Part shown: piece after piece, positions 44,468 to 51,878 of the stretch
Layout of the letters: every line of letters starts with the position of its first letter
Position numbering within the stretch: the first letter of the stretch is position 1
Origin: Streptomyces canus
GTDB lineage: Bacteria > Actinomycetota > Actinomycetes > Streptomycetales > Streptomycetaceae
Direction of reading: 5' to 3'
NCBI RefSeq assembly: GCF_030816965.1
Contig: NZ_JAUSYQ010000002.1
Location: 9,104,001-9,168,000, forward strand
Length of the DNA: 64,000 nucleotides
The notes under the pieces: generated by a model
Told to the model about the DNA's origin: nothing
Database searches by the model: none
What the model saw: only the letters and a program-made list of their open reading frames with translations
Position numbers and translations under genes: made by a program

Positions 44468-45168
44468 TGGGCGTGATCGTCACCAACCCGCCGAAGGCGG
44501 GCCTGAAGGACGTCGACGCGCTGGCGCAGTACGGCGTGGCCACCGTCAGCGAGGCGATGGGCCGAACCGGCCTGCTGGGCCCGGCCGTTCGCCCCGTCCA
44601 GCAGGGCGTGCGCGTCGCGGGCACGGCTGTCACCGTGCTCAGCTGGCCCGGCGACAACCTCATGATCCACGCGGCCGTCGAGCAGTGCGGCGAGGGCGAC
44701 ATCCTCGTCGTCACCACCACCTCGCCGTGCACGGACGGCCTGTTCGGCGAGCTGTTCGCGACCGCTCTCAAGCAGCGCGGGGTGCGCGGGGTCGTCACCA
44801 ACACCGGCATCCGCGACACCCAGGAGCTGCGCGACATGGGCTTCGCCGCCTGGTCCCGGGCGGTCTCCTCGCAGGGCACGGTCAAGGCCACGGGCGGCTC
44901 GGTCAACGTGCCGATCGCCATCGACGGCCAGGTGATCCGCCCGGGCGACGTGATCCTCGCCGATGACGACGGTGTCGTGGTCGTCCCCCGCGAGCGTGCC
45001 CGCGAGACGATCGAGAGGTCCGAGGCCCGCGAGGCCAAGGAGGCCGCCACCCGCGCCGCCTTCCTCGAAGGCCAACTCGGCCTGGACCGCTATGGGTTGC
45101 GGGAGACGCTGAAGAGGCTCGGCGTGGAGTACCGGACGTACGAGGAGTACGAGGGGGAGCGGCCGTGA
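44467..45168 (+). CDS. ligK: 4-Carboxy-4-hydroxy-2-oxoadipate aldolase / oxaloacetate decarboxylase
   Basis: 233 residues, RraA-like fold of the class II pyruvate aldolase (HMG/CHA) family. Key residues: substrate and metal binding in NTGIRDTQEL (Arg116 and Asp117), GD of CGEGDILVV, and the C-terminal PGDVILADDDGVVVVP typical of the family. It cleaves CHA to pyruvate and oxaloacetate using Mg or Mn, the last step of the protocatechuate 4,5-cleavage and gallate pathways. ATG 44467 overlaps the galB stop (TGATG) and its own stop is overlapped by the GTG of galD. Confidence 0.9.
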   Translation: MGVIVTNPPKAGLKDVDALAQYGVATVSEAMGRTGLLGPAVRPVQQGVRVAGTAVTVLSWPGDNLMIHAAVEQCGEGDILVVTTTSPCTDGLFGELFATALKQRGVRGVVTNTGIRDTQELRDMGFAAWSRAVSSQGTVKATGGSVNVPIAIDGQVIRPGDVILADDDGVVVVPRERARETIERSEAREAKEAATRAAFLEGQLGLDRYGLRETLKRLGVEYRTYEEYEGERP

Positions 45169-46250
45169 CCGAGGGGGTGCCCTGCCTGCTGATGCGGGGC
45201 GGCACGTCCAAGGGCGCCTACTTCCTCGCCGACGACCTGCCCGCCGAACCCGCCCTGCGCGACGACCTGTTGCTGCGGATCATGGGCAGCCCGGACGAAC
45301 GGCAGATCGATGGCCTGGGCGGCGCGCACCCGCTCACCAGCAAGGTCGCCGTGATCTCCCCGTCCGCCGACCCGGAGGCCGACGTCGACTACCTCTTCCT
45401 CCAAGTCGTGGTCGACCGGCCGGAGGTGAGCGACCGGCAGAACTGCGGGAACATCCTCGCCGGTGTCGGCCCGTTCGCCGTCGAGCGCGGACTCGTCCCG
45501 GCGGGGGAGCGGGAGACCTCGGTCCGGATCCGCATGGTCAACACCGGCGACCACGCGACGGCGACCTTCCCGACCCCAGGGGGCCGGGTGCGGTACACGG
45601 GGGACGCCGAGATCTCGGGCGTGCCGGGGACGGCCGCGCCCGTGGTGATCGAGTTCCCGCCGGGCGCCGGGGAGTTGCTGCCCACCGGCAAGGCCGTCGA
45701 CGTCATCGACGGTGTCGAGGTGACCTGCGTGAACAACGGCATGCCGACCGTCCTGATCGCGGCGACCTCGCTCAAGGTCACCGGCTACGAGCTGCCCCGG
45801 GACCTGGAGGAGGACCTCGCCCTCGCCGAACGGCTGCGCTCCATACGCCTGGCGGCGGGCCGCCTGATGGGCCTCGGGGACGTGTCCGACGCCACCGTCC
45901 CCAAGATCACGCTGCTCGCCCCACCGCGCGACGGCGGTGCGGTCACCACCCGCACCTTCATCCCGGTGCGCTGTCACACCTCCATCGGAGTCCTGGGTGC
46001 GGCCAGTGTGGCCGCGGGCCTGCGGATCGAGGGCGGTGTGGGCGCCGGCCTCGCGGCGATCGATCCCGGGAGCGACCGCGTCCGCATAGAACACCCCACG
46101 GGATTCCTGGACATCGAGAGCAGCCTGGCCGCCACCCCCGGCGGCCCCCCCTCCGCCCGGCGCACCGCCGTGGTCCGTACGGCCCGCAAGATCTTCGACG
46201 GCACCGTCTTCCCCCGGGCCGTCGACCGACCCACAGGAGGTCACCGATGA
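45165..46250 (+). CDS. galD: 4-Oxalomesaconate tautomerase (PrpF family)
   Basis: 361 residues from GTG 45165, overlapping the aldolase stop (GTGA). PrpF/GalD motifs: LLMRGGTSKGAYFLADDL at the N-terminus, GLGGAHPLTSKVAVIS, DRQNCGNILAGVGPF (catalytic Cys region) and PVRCHTSIGVLGAASVA. It interconverts keto and enol tautomers of 4-oxalomesaconate, feeding GalB. Cytosolic. An AGGAGG for the next gene lies inside its 3' end and the stops overlap (ATGA), so translation of the whole cluster is coupled. Confidence 0.88.
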   Translation: MTEGVPCLLMRGGTSKGAYFLADDLPAEPALRDDLLLRIMGSPDERQIDGLGGAHPLTSKVAVISPSADPEADVDYLFLQVVVDRPEVSDRQNCGNILAGVGPFAVERGLVPAGERETSVRIRMVNTGDHATATFPTPGGRVRYTGDAEISGVPGTAAPVVIEFPPGAGELLPTGKAVDVIDGVEVTCVNNGMPTVLIAATSLKVTGYELPRDLEEDLALAERLRSIRLAAGRLMGLGDVSDATVPKITLLAPPRDGGAVTTRTFIPVRCHTSIGVLGAASVAAGLRIEGGVGAGLAAIDPGSDRVRIEHPTGFLDIESSLAATPGGPPSARRTAVVRTARKIFDGTVFPRAVDRPTGGHR

Positions 46251-47197
46251 CTCCGCCGCTCGGCGACATCGCCCACATCGGCCACACCCAGCTCTTCACT
46301 CCGGACCTGGACGCCAGCGTCGCCTTCTTCACCGACTACCTGGGCCTGACGGTCAACGGCCAGGACGGCGACACGGTGTACCTGCGGACCTACGACGACT
46401 ACGAGCACCACAGCCTGGTGCTCACCGCCCGTGACCGGCCCGGACTCGGCAGGCTCGCCCTGCGCACCGCCGGCGAGGAGGCACTTCACCGCCGTATCAA
46501 GGCGGTTGAGGAGTCGGGCGGCACGGGCAGGTGGGTCGAGGACGAACCTGGTCTGGGCAAGCTGTACGTCACCACCGACCCGGACGGCCACGAGCACGCC
46601 CTCTACTGGGAGAGCGAGTACTACCGGGCTCCCGAGGAACTCCGACCGGCGCTGAAGAACCAGCCGCAGGCCAAGCCCAACAGGGGAGTGGGCGTACGGC
46701 GGTTGGATCACATCAACTTCCTCGCCGCCGACGTGCTCGCCAACGCCGAGTTCCAGCAACACGTCCTCGGCGCCCGGCCCACCGAACAGATCCGGCTGGA
46801 CAGCGGGAAGATCGCGGCGCGCTGGCTGACGTACACGAACAAGTCGTACGACGTCGTCTACACCTCGGACTGGACCGGCAGCGAGGGACGGCTGCACCAC
46901 ATCGCCTTCGCGACCGACACCCGCGAGGACATCCTGCGCGCGGCCGATCTCGCCATCGACACCGGCGTGTTCATCGAGACGGGCCCCCACAAGCACGCCA
47001 TCCAGCAGACGTTCTTCCTGTACGTCTACGAGCCCGGCGGCAACCGCATCGAGCTGTGCAACCCGCTCACCCGGCTGGTGCTGGCGCCCGACTGGCCGCT
47101 CGTCACCTGGACCGAGGACGAGCGGAAGAAGGGGCAGGCCTGGGGGCTGAAGACCATCGAGTCGTTCCACACGCACGGGACGCCGCCGGTCGGCTGA
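46247..47197 (+). CDS. Type I extradiol ring-cleavage dioxygenase (VOC, catechol 2,3-dioxygenase-like)
   Basis: 316 residues, two VOC modules (about 8-125 and 152-270). The C-terminal module keeps the iron triad: His155 in RRLDHINFLA, His218 in GRLHHIAFATD and Glu269 in GNRIELC, with Tyr near 259-261 and His248/250 as acid-base candidates. These enzymes open catecholic rings beside the vicinal hydroxyls with O2. In the known gallate pathway the ring opener is a LigAB-type enzyme; here the VOC enzyme takes its place in the operon. The ring substrate is unknown; gallate, protocatechuate derivatives or a carboxylated catechol are possible. Confidence 0.87.
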   Translation: MTPPLGDIAHIGHTQLFTPDLDASVAFFTDYLGLTVNGQDGDTVYLRTYDDYEHHSLVLTARDRPGLGRLALRTAGEEALHRRIKAVEESGGTGRWVEDEPGLGKLYVTTDPDGHEHALYWESEYYRAPEELRPALKNQPQAKPNRGVGVRRLDHINFLAADVLANAEFQQHVLGARPTEQIRLDSGKIAARWLTYTNKSYDVVYTSDWTGSEGRLHHIAFATDTREDILRAADLAIDTGVFIETGPHKHAIQQTFFLYVYEPGGNRIELCNPLTRLVLAPDWPLVTWTEDERKKGQAWGLKTIESFHTHGTPPVG

Positions 47198-47235
47198 GGC
47201 GTTCGGAGCCACCCCTGACATCGATTGTCGATGAG

Positions 47236-47247
47236 ATTGTTGACAAA
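47236..47247. promoter_or_regulatory. GntR operator ATTGTTGACAAA before the aromatic-acid transporter
   Basis: Matches the operator at 42956 in 11 of 12 positions. It stands just upstream of a -35/-10-like pair (TTGACT 47252-47257, TAGCGT 47275-47280), giving the transporter its own regulated promoter. Confidence 0.68.
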
Positions 47248-47311
47248 ACCGTTGACTCTTCGAGGGTGGCTCCTTAGCGTCTTGCGCACCACGTACGAGA
47301 GGTAACCAACG

Positions 47312-48637
47312 ATGTCCTCCTCCCCCTCCCCGCTCCGGTCGGCCCGCGGCGGCAGACTGGCCCTCCTGGTCGTCGGTCTGTGCTGGCTGGCCGTGCTCTT
47401 CGACGGTCTCGACATGTTCATCTACGGCTCGGTGCTGCCACACCTGCTGGAGACCAGGACCTTCGGCCTCACCGCGGACCAGGCCGGCGACCTCGGCAGC
47501 TACGCCACCTTCGGCATGCTGGTCGGCGCCCTCGTCGCCGGCACGGTCGCCGACCGGATCGGGCGCAAGAAGCTGATGGTCTCCTGCGTGGTCCTCTTCT
47601 CGCTGGCCTCCGGCGTGTGCGCGCTGGCCGACAGCGTCACGGTCTTCGGCCTCGGCCGGACCCTGGCGGGCGTCGGCCTCGGCGGCCTGCTGCCCACCGC
47701 GATCAGCATGGTCTCGGACTACGCCCCGCGCGGCCGCGGCGCCATCGTCATCGGCCTGCTGATGACCGCCCACCACGCCGGCGGCATCCTCTCCGCCTAC
47801 GTCGCCAAGTGGCTCATCGACCCGGTCGGCTGGCGTGCCGCCTTCTGGGTCTGCGTGCTCCCGCTGCTCTTCGCCCCGGTGCTGGCGAAGCTGCTGCCCG
47901 AATCGCTGAGCTTCCTGCTCGCCAAGGGCCGCGGCGAGGAGGCCAAGGCGCTGGCCGAGCGGTACGACGTCGAGGTGCCGGCCACCAGGACCGGCGGCGC
48001 CGGTGACCGCTGGACCAACCTGGCCAACCTCTTCCGCGGCAACGAGTGGATCCAGACCCTGCTCTACTGGGTGGCCTCCTTCGGCGGTCTGCTCCTCGTC
48101 TACGGCGTCGCCACCTGGCTGCCCACCCTGATGCGGGCCGAGGGCTACGAGCTGGGCTCCGCCCTGTCCTTCGTGGTCGTCTTCAACCTCGGCGGCATCG
48201 TGGGCATGCTCGTCGCGGGCCGGGCCGCCGACCGCTTCGGCGCGCCGCGCATCTCCGCGCTCTGGTTCGCGCTCACCGCCGCCGGTGTCTTCCTGCTGAG
48301 CGTCCACATGGACATGACCGTGACGATGATCGTCGTCTTCTTCACGGGCGTCTTCCTCAACAGCGCCCAGACGATGATCTACGCGACGGTCTCGATCCGC
48401 TCCGACGCGGACAACCGCGCCACCGCGGTCGGCTGGACCTCCGGCATGGGCCGCTTCGGCGCCGTCTTCGGTCCGTGGCTCGGCGGCCAACTCCTCGCCT
48501 CGGGCAACGGCGACTGGGGCTTCACCGCCTTCGCCATCGCCGGTCTGTCGTCCATGGTCTTCATCGGCATCGCCGCCCTGCGCAGCTCCCGGCAGACGGT
48601 CACTGACCGCGAGCGGGAACTGGTCGCCACACACTGA
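47312..48637 (+). CDS. Aromatic acid:H+ symporter, MFS (AAHS family)
   Basis: 441 residues with 12 membrane helices. The first helix has the AAHS signature with acidic residues (LFDGLDMFIYGSVLPHLL); loop 2-3 is AGTVADRIGRKKLMVSC; loop 8-9 is MLVAGRAADRFGAPR. The family includes PcaK, GalT and BenK, importing hydroxybenzoates or gallate with protons. GAGAGGTAACC precedes ATG 47312. Position behind the dioxygenase and the repeated GntR operator indicate that it imports the pathway's aromatic substrate. A stable terminator follows. Confidence 0.9.
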   Translation: MSSSPSPLRSARGGRLALLVVGLCWLAVLFDGLDMFIYGSVLPHLLETRTFGLTADQAGDLGSYATFGMLVGALVAGTVADRIGRKKLMVSCVVLFSLASGVCALADSVTVFGLGRTLAGVGLGGLLPTAISMVSDYAPRGRGAIVIGLLMTAHHAGGILSAYVAKWLIDPVGWRAAFWVCVLPLLFAPVLAKLLPESLSFLLAKGRGEEAKALAERYDVEVPATRTGGAGDRWTNLANLFRGNEWIQTLLYWVASFGGLLLVYGVATWLPTLMRAEGYELGSALSFVVVFNLGGIVGMLVAGRAADRFGAPRISALWFALTAAGVFLLSVHMDMTVTMIVVFFTGVFLNSAQTMIYATVSIRSDADNRATAVGWTSGMGRFGAVFGPWLGGQLLASGNGDWGFTAFAIAGLSSMVFIGIAALRSSRQTVTDRERELVATH

Positions 48638-48664
48638 CCCGACCTGCCGCCCCAGGGGCGGGGA

Positions 48665-48704
48665 CGAACGCCGGCCACCGCGAGGACGCGGAAGCCGGCG
48701 TTCG
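48665..48704 (+). terminator. Terminator hairpin of the aromatic operon
   Basis: CGAACGCCGGC (48665-48675) pairs perfectly with GCCGGCGTTCG (48694-48704). No T-run follows, as is common in actinomycetes. It begins 27 bp after the MFS stop. Confidence 0.72.
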
Positions 48705-48979
48705 GCGCAGACGCTCCGGCGGCGGTGCCGCTCGGGGCCGTCCAGCGTCCGCCGCGGCGTCAGCCGTGCCGGTCTCGGTGAACGTCCGGGTGCATGGCCC
48801 GAGGAGTGGACCCACAGGATGCGCAGCGGGGTGCTGCCGATGCTGCGGAACAGGGGGGACGGGGGAGGAGACGCAAGTGATGCCGTACTGCTCCAGCGGC
48901 ACGCCTCTCCCGGAGGGCGCGACCGCCACGGAGGACGGTAATGCGACAGGTCGCCCCGAGTTCCCGGGCGCGCCCCTGT
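48705..48979. other. Intergenic DNA without recognised gene
   Basis: Frames here are Arg/Pro/Gly-rich without family features. It holds a short GC-rich direct run (GGCGGTGCCG, GTCCGCCGCGGCG). It separates the aromatic operon terminator from the convergent TetR gene. Confidence 0.5.
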
Positions 48980-49558
48980 TCAGCGCGCCGCGCGCACCCC
49001 GTCCAGCGCGATCGACAACACCCGATCGCGCTGGACGTCGTCGTCGAAGGCCGTTGCCGTGATGCCGGCGACCATCCGCAACAGGTCCACGAAGTCCATG
49101 TCCCGCCGCGCCTGGCCCGCCTCCTGCGCCCGCTCGAACAACGGCCCGCCCGCCGCGTACATCGACTCCCGGCAGGCCGCGAAGATCTCCGACTCGTCGT
49201 TGAGGGCCTCGCGGACGGCCCGCTTGGTCACCATGTAGCCGGCGAACCGGTCGAGCCAGGCCGTGAGGGCCTGCCAGGGCTCCTGGTCGGCGAGTTCCCT
49301 GGCCACCTGCACCAGGGTGTTCACCTCGTCCGCGTAGACCGTCTCGAAGAGATGGCGGCGGGTGGGGAAGTTCCGGTACAGCGTGCCGATGCCCACGCCC
49401 GCCCGGCGCGCGATGTCCTCCAGGGAGGCCTCCGCCCCGTGCTCTGCGAACGCCTCGCGGGCGGCGGCCAGCAGGGCGTCGTAGTTGCGGGCGGCGTCCT
49501 TCCGGTGGGGTCGGCGGGACGCGACGATCTCGGTGACGGGGAACGACGGGGCGGTCAC
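48980..49558 (-). CDS. TetR-family transcriptional regulator
   Basis: 192 residues. GTG 49556-49558 is preceded by GGGAGGCATCC. N-terminal HTH: LLAAAREAFAEHGAEASLED then IARRAGVGIGTLYRNFPTR; the C-terminal helical ligand domain follows. Divergent from a DHA2 efflux gene, with three GGAGG palindromes between them. It probably represses both genes and is released by the pump's substrate, the classic TetR/efflux layout. Confidence 0.92.
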   Translation of the reverse strand: MTAPSFPVTEIVASRRPHRKDAARNYDALLAAAREAFAEHGAEASLEDIARRAGVGIGTLYRNFPTRRHLFETVYADEVNTLVQVARELADQEPWQALTAWLDRFAGYMVTKRAVREALNDESEIFAACRESMYAAGGPLFERAQEAGQARRDMDFVDLLRMVAGITATAFDDDVQRDRVLSIALDGVRAAR

Positions 49559-49579
49559 GGATGCCTCCCGGGAAGGAAA

Positions 49580-49667
49580 CGGAGGTGCACCTCCGGTACA
49601 GGTTGAAGCGGAGGCCTGCCTCCGCTAGAGTGGAGGCGTACCTCCACTTTAGCAGTCGAGGTACCTC
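49580..49667. promoter_or_regulatory. Array of TetR operators (GGAGG-N4-CCTCC) with embedded promoter
   Basis: Three perfect palindromes about 25-30 bp apart: CGGAGGTGCACCTCCG (49580-49595), CGGAGGCCTGCCTCCG (within 49608-49625; its flanks extend the dyad) and AGTGGAGGCGTACCTCCACT (49629-49648). GAGGTACCTC (49658-49667) is a shorter fourth. A -10-like TAGAGT (49626-49631) lies between the second and third, so binding would block polymerase. Confidence 0.85.
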
Positions 49668-49733
49668 CATCGTCCTTTCCGCGACCGCTTCCCACGAGGC
49701 TCCGGCCGCACTCTGTGTTCGGAGAGGCTCTTC

Positions 49734-51161
49734 ATGCCCCGCAAGTCCACCCGTCTCACCTTCGCGGTCCTCGCGACCGGCGCCGGCGTGTTCTCCATGC
49801 TCCAGTCGCTGATCGCGCCGGCCCTGCCGACCGTCCAGCACGCGCTGCACACCTCGCAGTCCACCGCGACCTGGGTGATGACCGCGTATCTGCTGTCCGC
49901 CTCGGTCTTCACGCCGATCCTCGGCCGCGTCGGCGACCTGATCGGCAAGAAGCGCACGCTCGTCGCCGTCCTCGTGACCGTGGCGGTCGGCTGTCTCCTC
50001 GCCGCGCTCGCGCCGAGCATCGGCGTACTCATCGTCGCCCGGGTCGTCCAGGGTGTCGGCGGCGCCCTCTTCCCGCTCTCCTTCGGCATCATCCGGGACG
50101 AGTTCGCCGCGTCCGAGGTGAGCGGCTCCATCAGCAACCTCTCCGCCGTGATCGCCGCCGGCGGTGGCGTCGGCATGGTCGCGGCCGGTCCCATCGTGAC
50201 CGCGCTCGACTACCGCTGGCTGTTCTGGATCCCGGTCGCCATCGTGATCGCCGCCACGCTCATCGCCGTACGGTATGTGCCCGAGTCGCCCAACAGGGCG
50301 AAGGGGAACGTCAATTGGCTCGGCGCCGTCCTGCTGTCCGCGTGGCTGGTCGCGCTGCTGCTGCCGCTCAGCCAGGCGGGCACGTGGGGCTGGGGCTCGG
50401 CCCGGGTGCTCGGTCTGTTCGGCGCGGCCGTCGTGCTGTTCGCGCTGTGGCTGTACTCCGAGGCCCGCTCCCGCAGCCCGCTGATCGACCTGAAGGTGAT
50501 GCGCCTGCCGGCCGTCCGGACCACCAACGCCGCGGCCCTGCTCTTCGGTGCCGGGATGTACTCGATCTGGTCCTTCCTGCCGGGCTTCGTCCAGACGCCG
50601 TCGTCGGCCGGGTACGGCTTCGGCGCGAGCGTCACCGCCGCTGGCCTGCTCATGCTGCCGATGCTGGTGGCGATGTTCTTCTCCGGTGTGCTCAGCGGCC
50701 GTCTGGAGCCCGTCGTCGGCGCCAAGTCCCTTTTGGTGACCGGTGCCGCGCTGGGCGCGGTGGCGTGCGGCTTCCTCGCCCTCTGGCACGACGAGCAGTG
50801 GCAGATCGCCGTGGTCGCAGGCCTGTTCGGCCTCGGCATCGGGCTTGCCTTCGCCTCCATGGCCAACCTGATCGTGGGCAGCGTCCCGGCCGACCAGACC
50901 GGCGCCGCGACCGGTATGAACGCCAACATCCGCACCATCGGCGGCTCCATCGGCGCGGCCGTCACCGGCGTCCTGGTCACGGGGCATCTGCAGCCCTCGG
51001 GACTGCCGTACGAGTCCGGCTACACCCACGGCTTCACCCTGCTGGCGGTGCTGTGCCTGGCGGCGGCGCTGGCGGCCCTGCTGGTTCCGGTACGGCGGGC
51101 CGGGCGCCGGATCGTCACCGGGACCACGGAGCTTCGCGAGCCGGTCGCCACCCGGGGCTGA
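49734..51161 (+). CDS. MFS efflux transporter (DHA2, EmrB/QacA type)
   Basis: 475 residues, 14 predicted membrane helices. Motifs: ATWVMTAYLLSASVFTPILG, RVGDLIGKKRTLV (motif A), ARVVQGVGGALFPLSFG (motif B), AVIAAGGGVGMVAAGPIV (motif C). It pumps toxic or signalling small molecules outward with protons. GGAGAGGCTCTTC precedes ATG 49734. Control by the divergent TetR protein through the GGAGG palindromes is likely. The tRNA-Pro copy 2 begins 83 bp after its stop. Confidence 0.92.
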   Translation: MPRKSTRLTFAVLATGAGVFSMLQSLIAPALPTVQHALHTSQSTATWVMTAYLLSASVFTPILGRVGDLIGKKRTLVAVLVTVAVGCLLAALAPSIGVLIVARVVQGVGGALFPLSFGIIRDEFAASEVSGSISNLSAVIAAGGGVGMVAAGPIVTALDYRWLFWIPVAIVIAATLIAVRYVPESPNRAKGNVNWLGAVLLSAWLVALLLPLSQAGTWGWGSARVLGLFGAAVVLFALWLYSEARSRSPLIDLKVMRLPAVRTTNAAALLFGAGMYSIWSFLPGFVQTPSSAGYGFGASVTAAGLLMLPMLVAMFFSGVLSGRLEPVVGAKSLLVTGAALGAVACGFLALWHDEQWQIAVVAGLFGLGIGLAFASMANLIVGSVPADQTGAATGMNANIRTIGGSIGAAVTGVLVTGHLQPSGLPYESGYTHGFTLLAVLCLAAALAALLVPVRRAGRRIVTGTTELREPVATRG

Positions 51162-51244
51162 CCTTCCGCGCCAGTCGTTCCGGCCGTGCGTGTGAGGTAG
51201 GGTCTACCTGCGCGATCACACGGAACATCCGTGGGAGACGCGGC

Positions 51245-51319
<75 letters not shown>

Positions 51320-51337
51320 TGGAGACGGTCGCAGGTC

Positions 51338-51371
51338 AGGGCCGGTTTCGGAGGTTTCCGAAACCGGCCCT
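51338..51371 (+). terminator. Strong hairpin after tRNA-Pro copy 2
   Basis: AGGGCCGGTTTCGGA (51338-51352) pairs perfectly with TCCGAAACCGGCCCT (51357-51371) around a 4-nt loop, a 15-bp stem. It would end tRNA transcription and probably came with the inserted element, replacing the original terminator. Confidence 0.8.
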
Positions 51372-51400
51372 TGATCATTTGTGGGGACCAGTTTGGGACC

Positions 51401-51530
51401 GCGCACGGTCCAGATCCATTGGCTGGTGTCGATATCTCCGACGCGGCAGCCTGAGACCTCGCCTATCCGGGCGGCGGTGCAGGCGGCGAAGGGGACGACA
51501 TCTCCCCAGCCGCGGTAGTGGTCGCCAGCC
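51401..51530 (-). pseudogene. Tyrosine-recombinase (integrase) remnant
   Basis: On the minus strand the frame reads DHYRGWGDVVPFAACTAARI then GEVSGCRVGDIDTSQWIWTV, the start of a phage-type integrase catalytic domain with the first catalytic Arg (in ARIGEV). Homology stops at WTVR, where the DNA passes straight into the GGTCCCAAACTGGTCCCC repeat that usually follows such genes. The second Arg, His and nucleophile Tyr are gone, and the N-terminal arm-binding domain is not recognisable in 51531-51878. It lies 80 bp from the tRNA, the usual place of the integrase in integrated actinomycete elements. Confidence 0.8.
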
Positions 51531-51878
51531 GGGCGACCGGGCGGGTTTGACCTTGACGATGCCGTCACGGGTGGCCTGGAGCCGGTCGCCAAGCGCTCGT
51601 GACCTGCACTGTCAAGCAGATCCTCCGCCTGCACGCACGAGGAATCCTGTCGGACAAGGGCGAATGGGCATCCGGCTGGTGCGGGACGCTCCGATGCCGG
51701 CCGCCGACCGGTTTCACACCTGGAGTCCGGGAGCCGGCGACTCCCCTGTGGGCTGCGGTTCGAGCACCTCGCCACACTCACACTCGTGGTGGTCGAAAGC
51801 CGCCCGGGCCGAGTTGTGCCGTTGGGGCATCCGGCCGGGGCGGCGTCGAACGCGGCTGGGCAGCCGCTGGGTGCGCGG
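51531..51878. other. Island DNA without recognisable gene
   Basis: No frame here shows a protein family. The right part of the minus-strand frame near 51531-51600 may be eroded integrase sequence, but it lacks conserved residues. The 3' end of the GH5 gene begins at 51879. Confidence 0.45.

Noticed and set aside
46241..48634. 797-codon open frame antisense to the dioxygenase and MFS genes
   Set aside because: It is the mirror of two well-supported genes; composition is His/Glu/Gly-rich without any domain, as expected of antisense frames in very GC-rich DNA.
48600..51029. 809-codon minus-strand frame across the TetR and MFS genes
   Set aside because: A shadow frame opposite the MFS gene and in another frame of TetR; no family features and no ribosome binding site.
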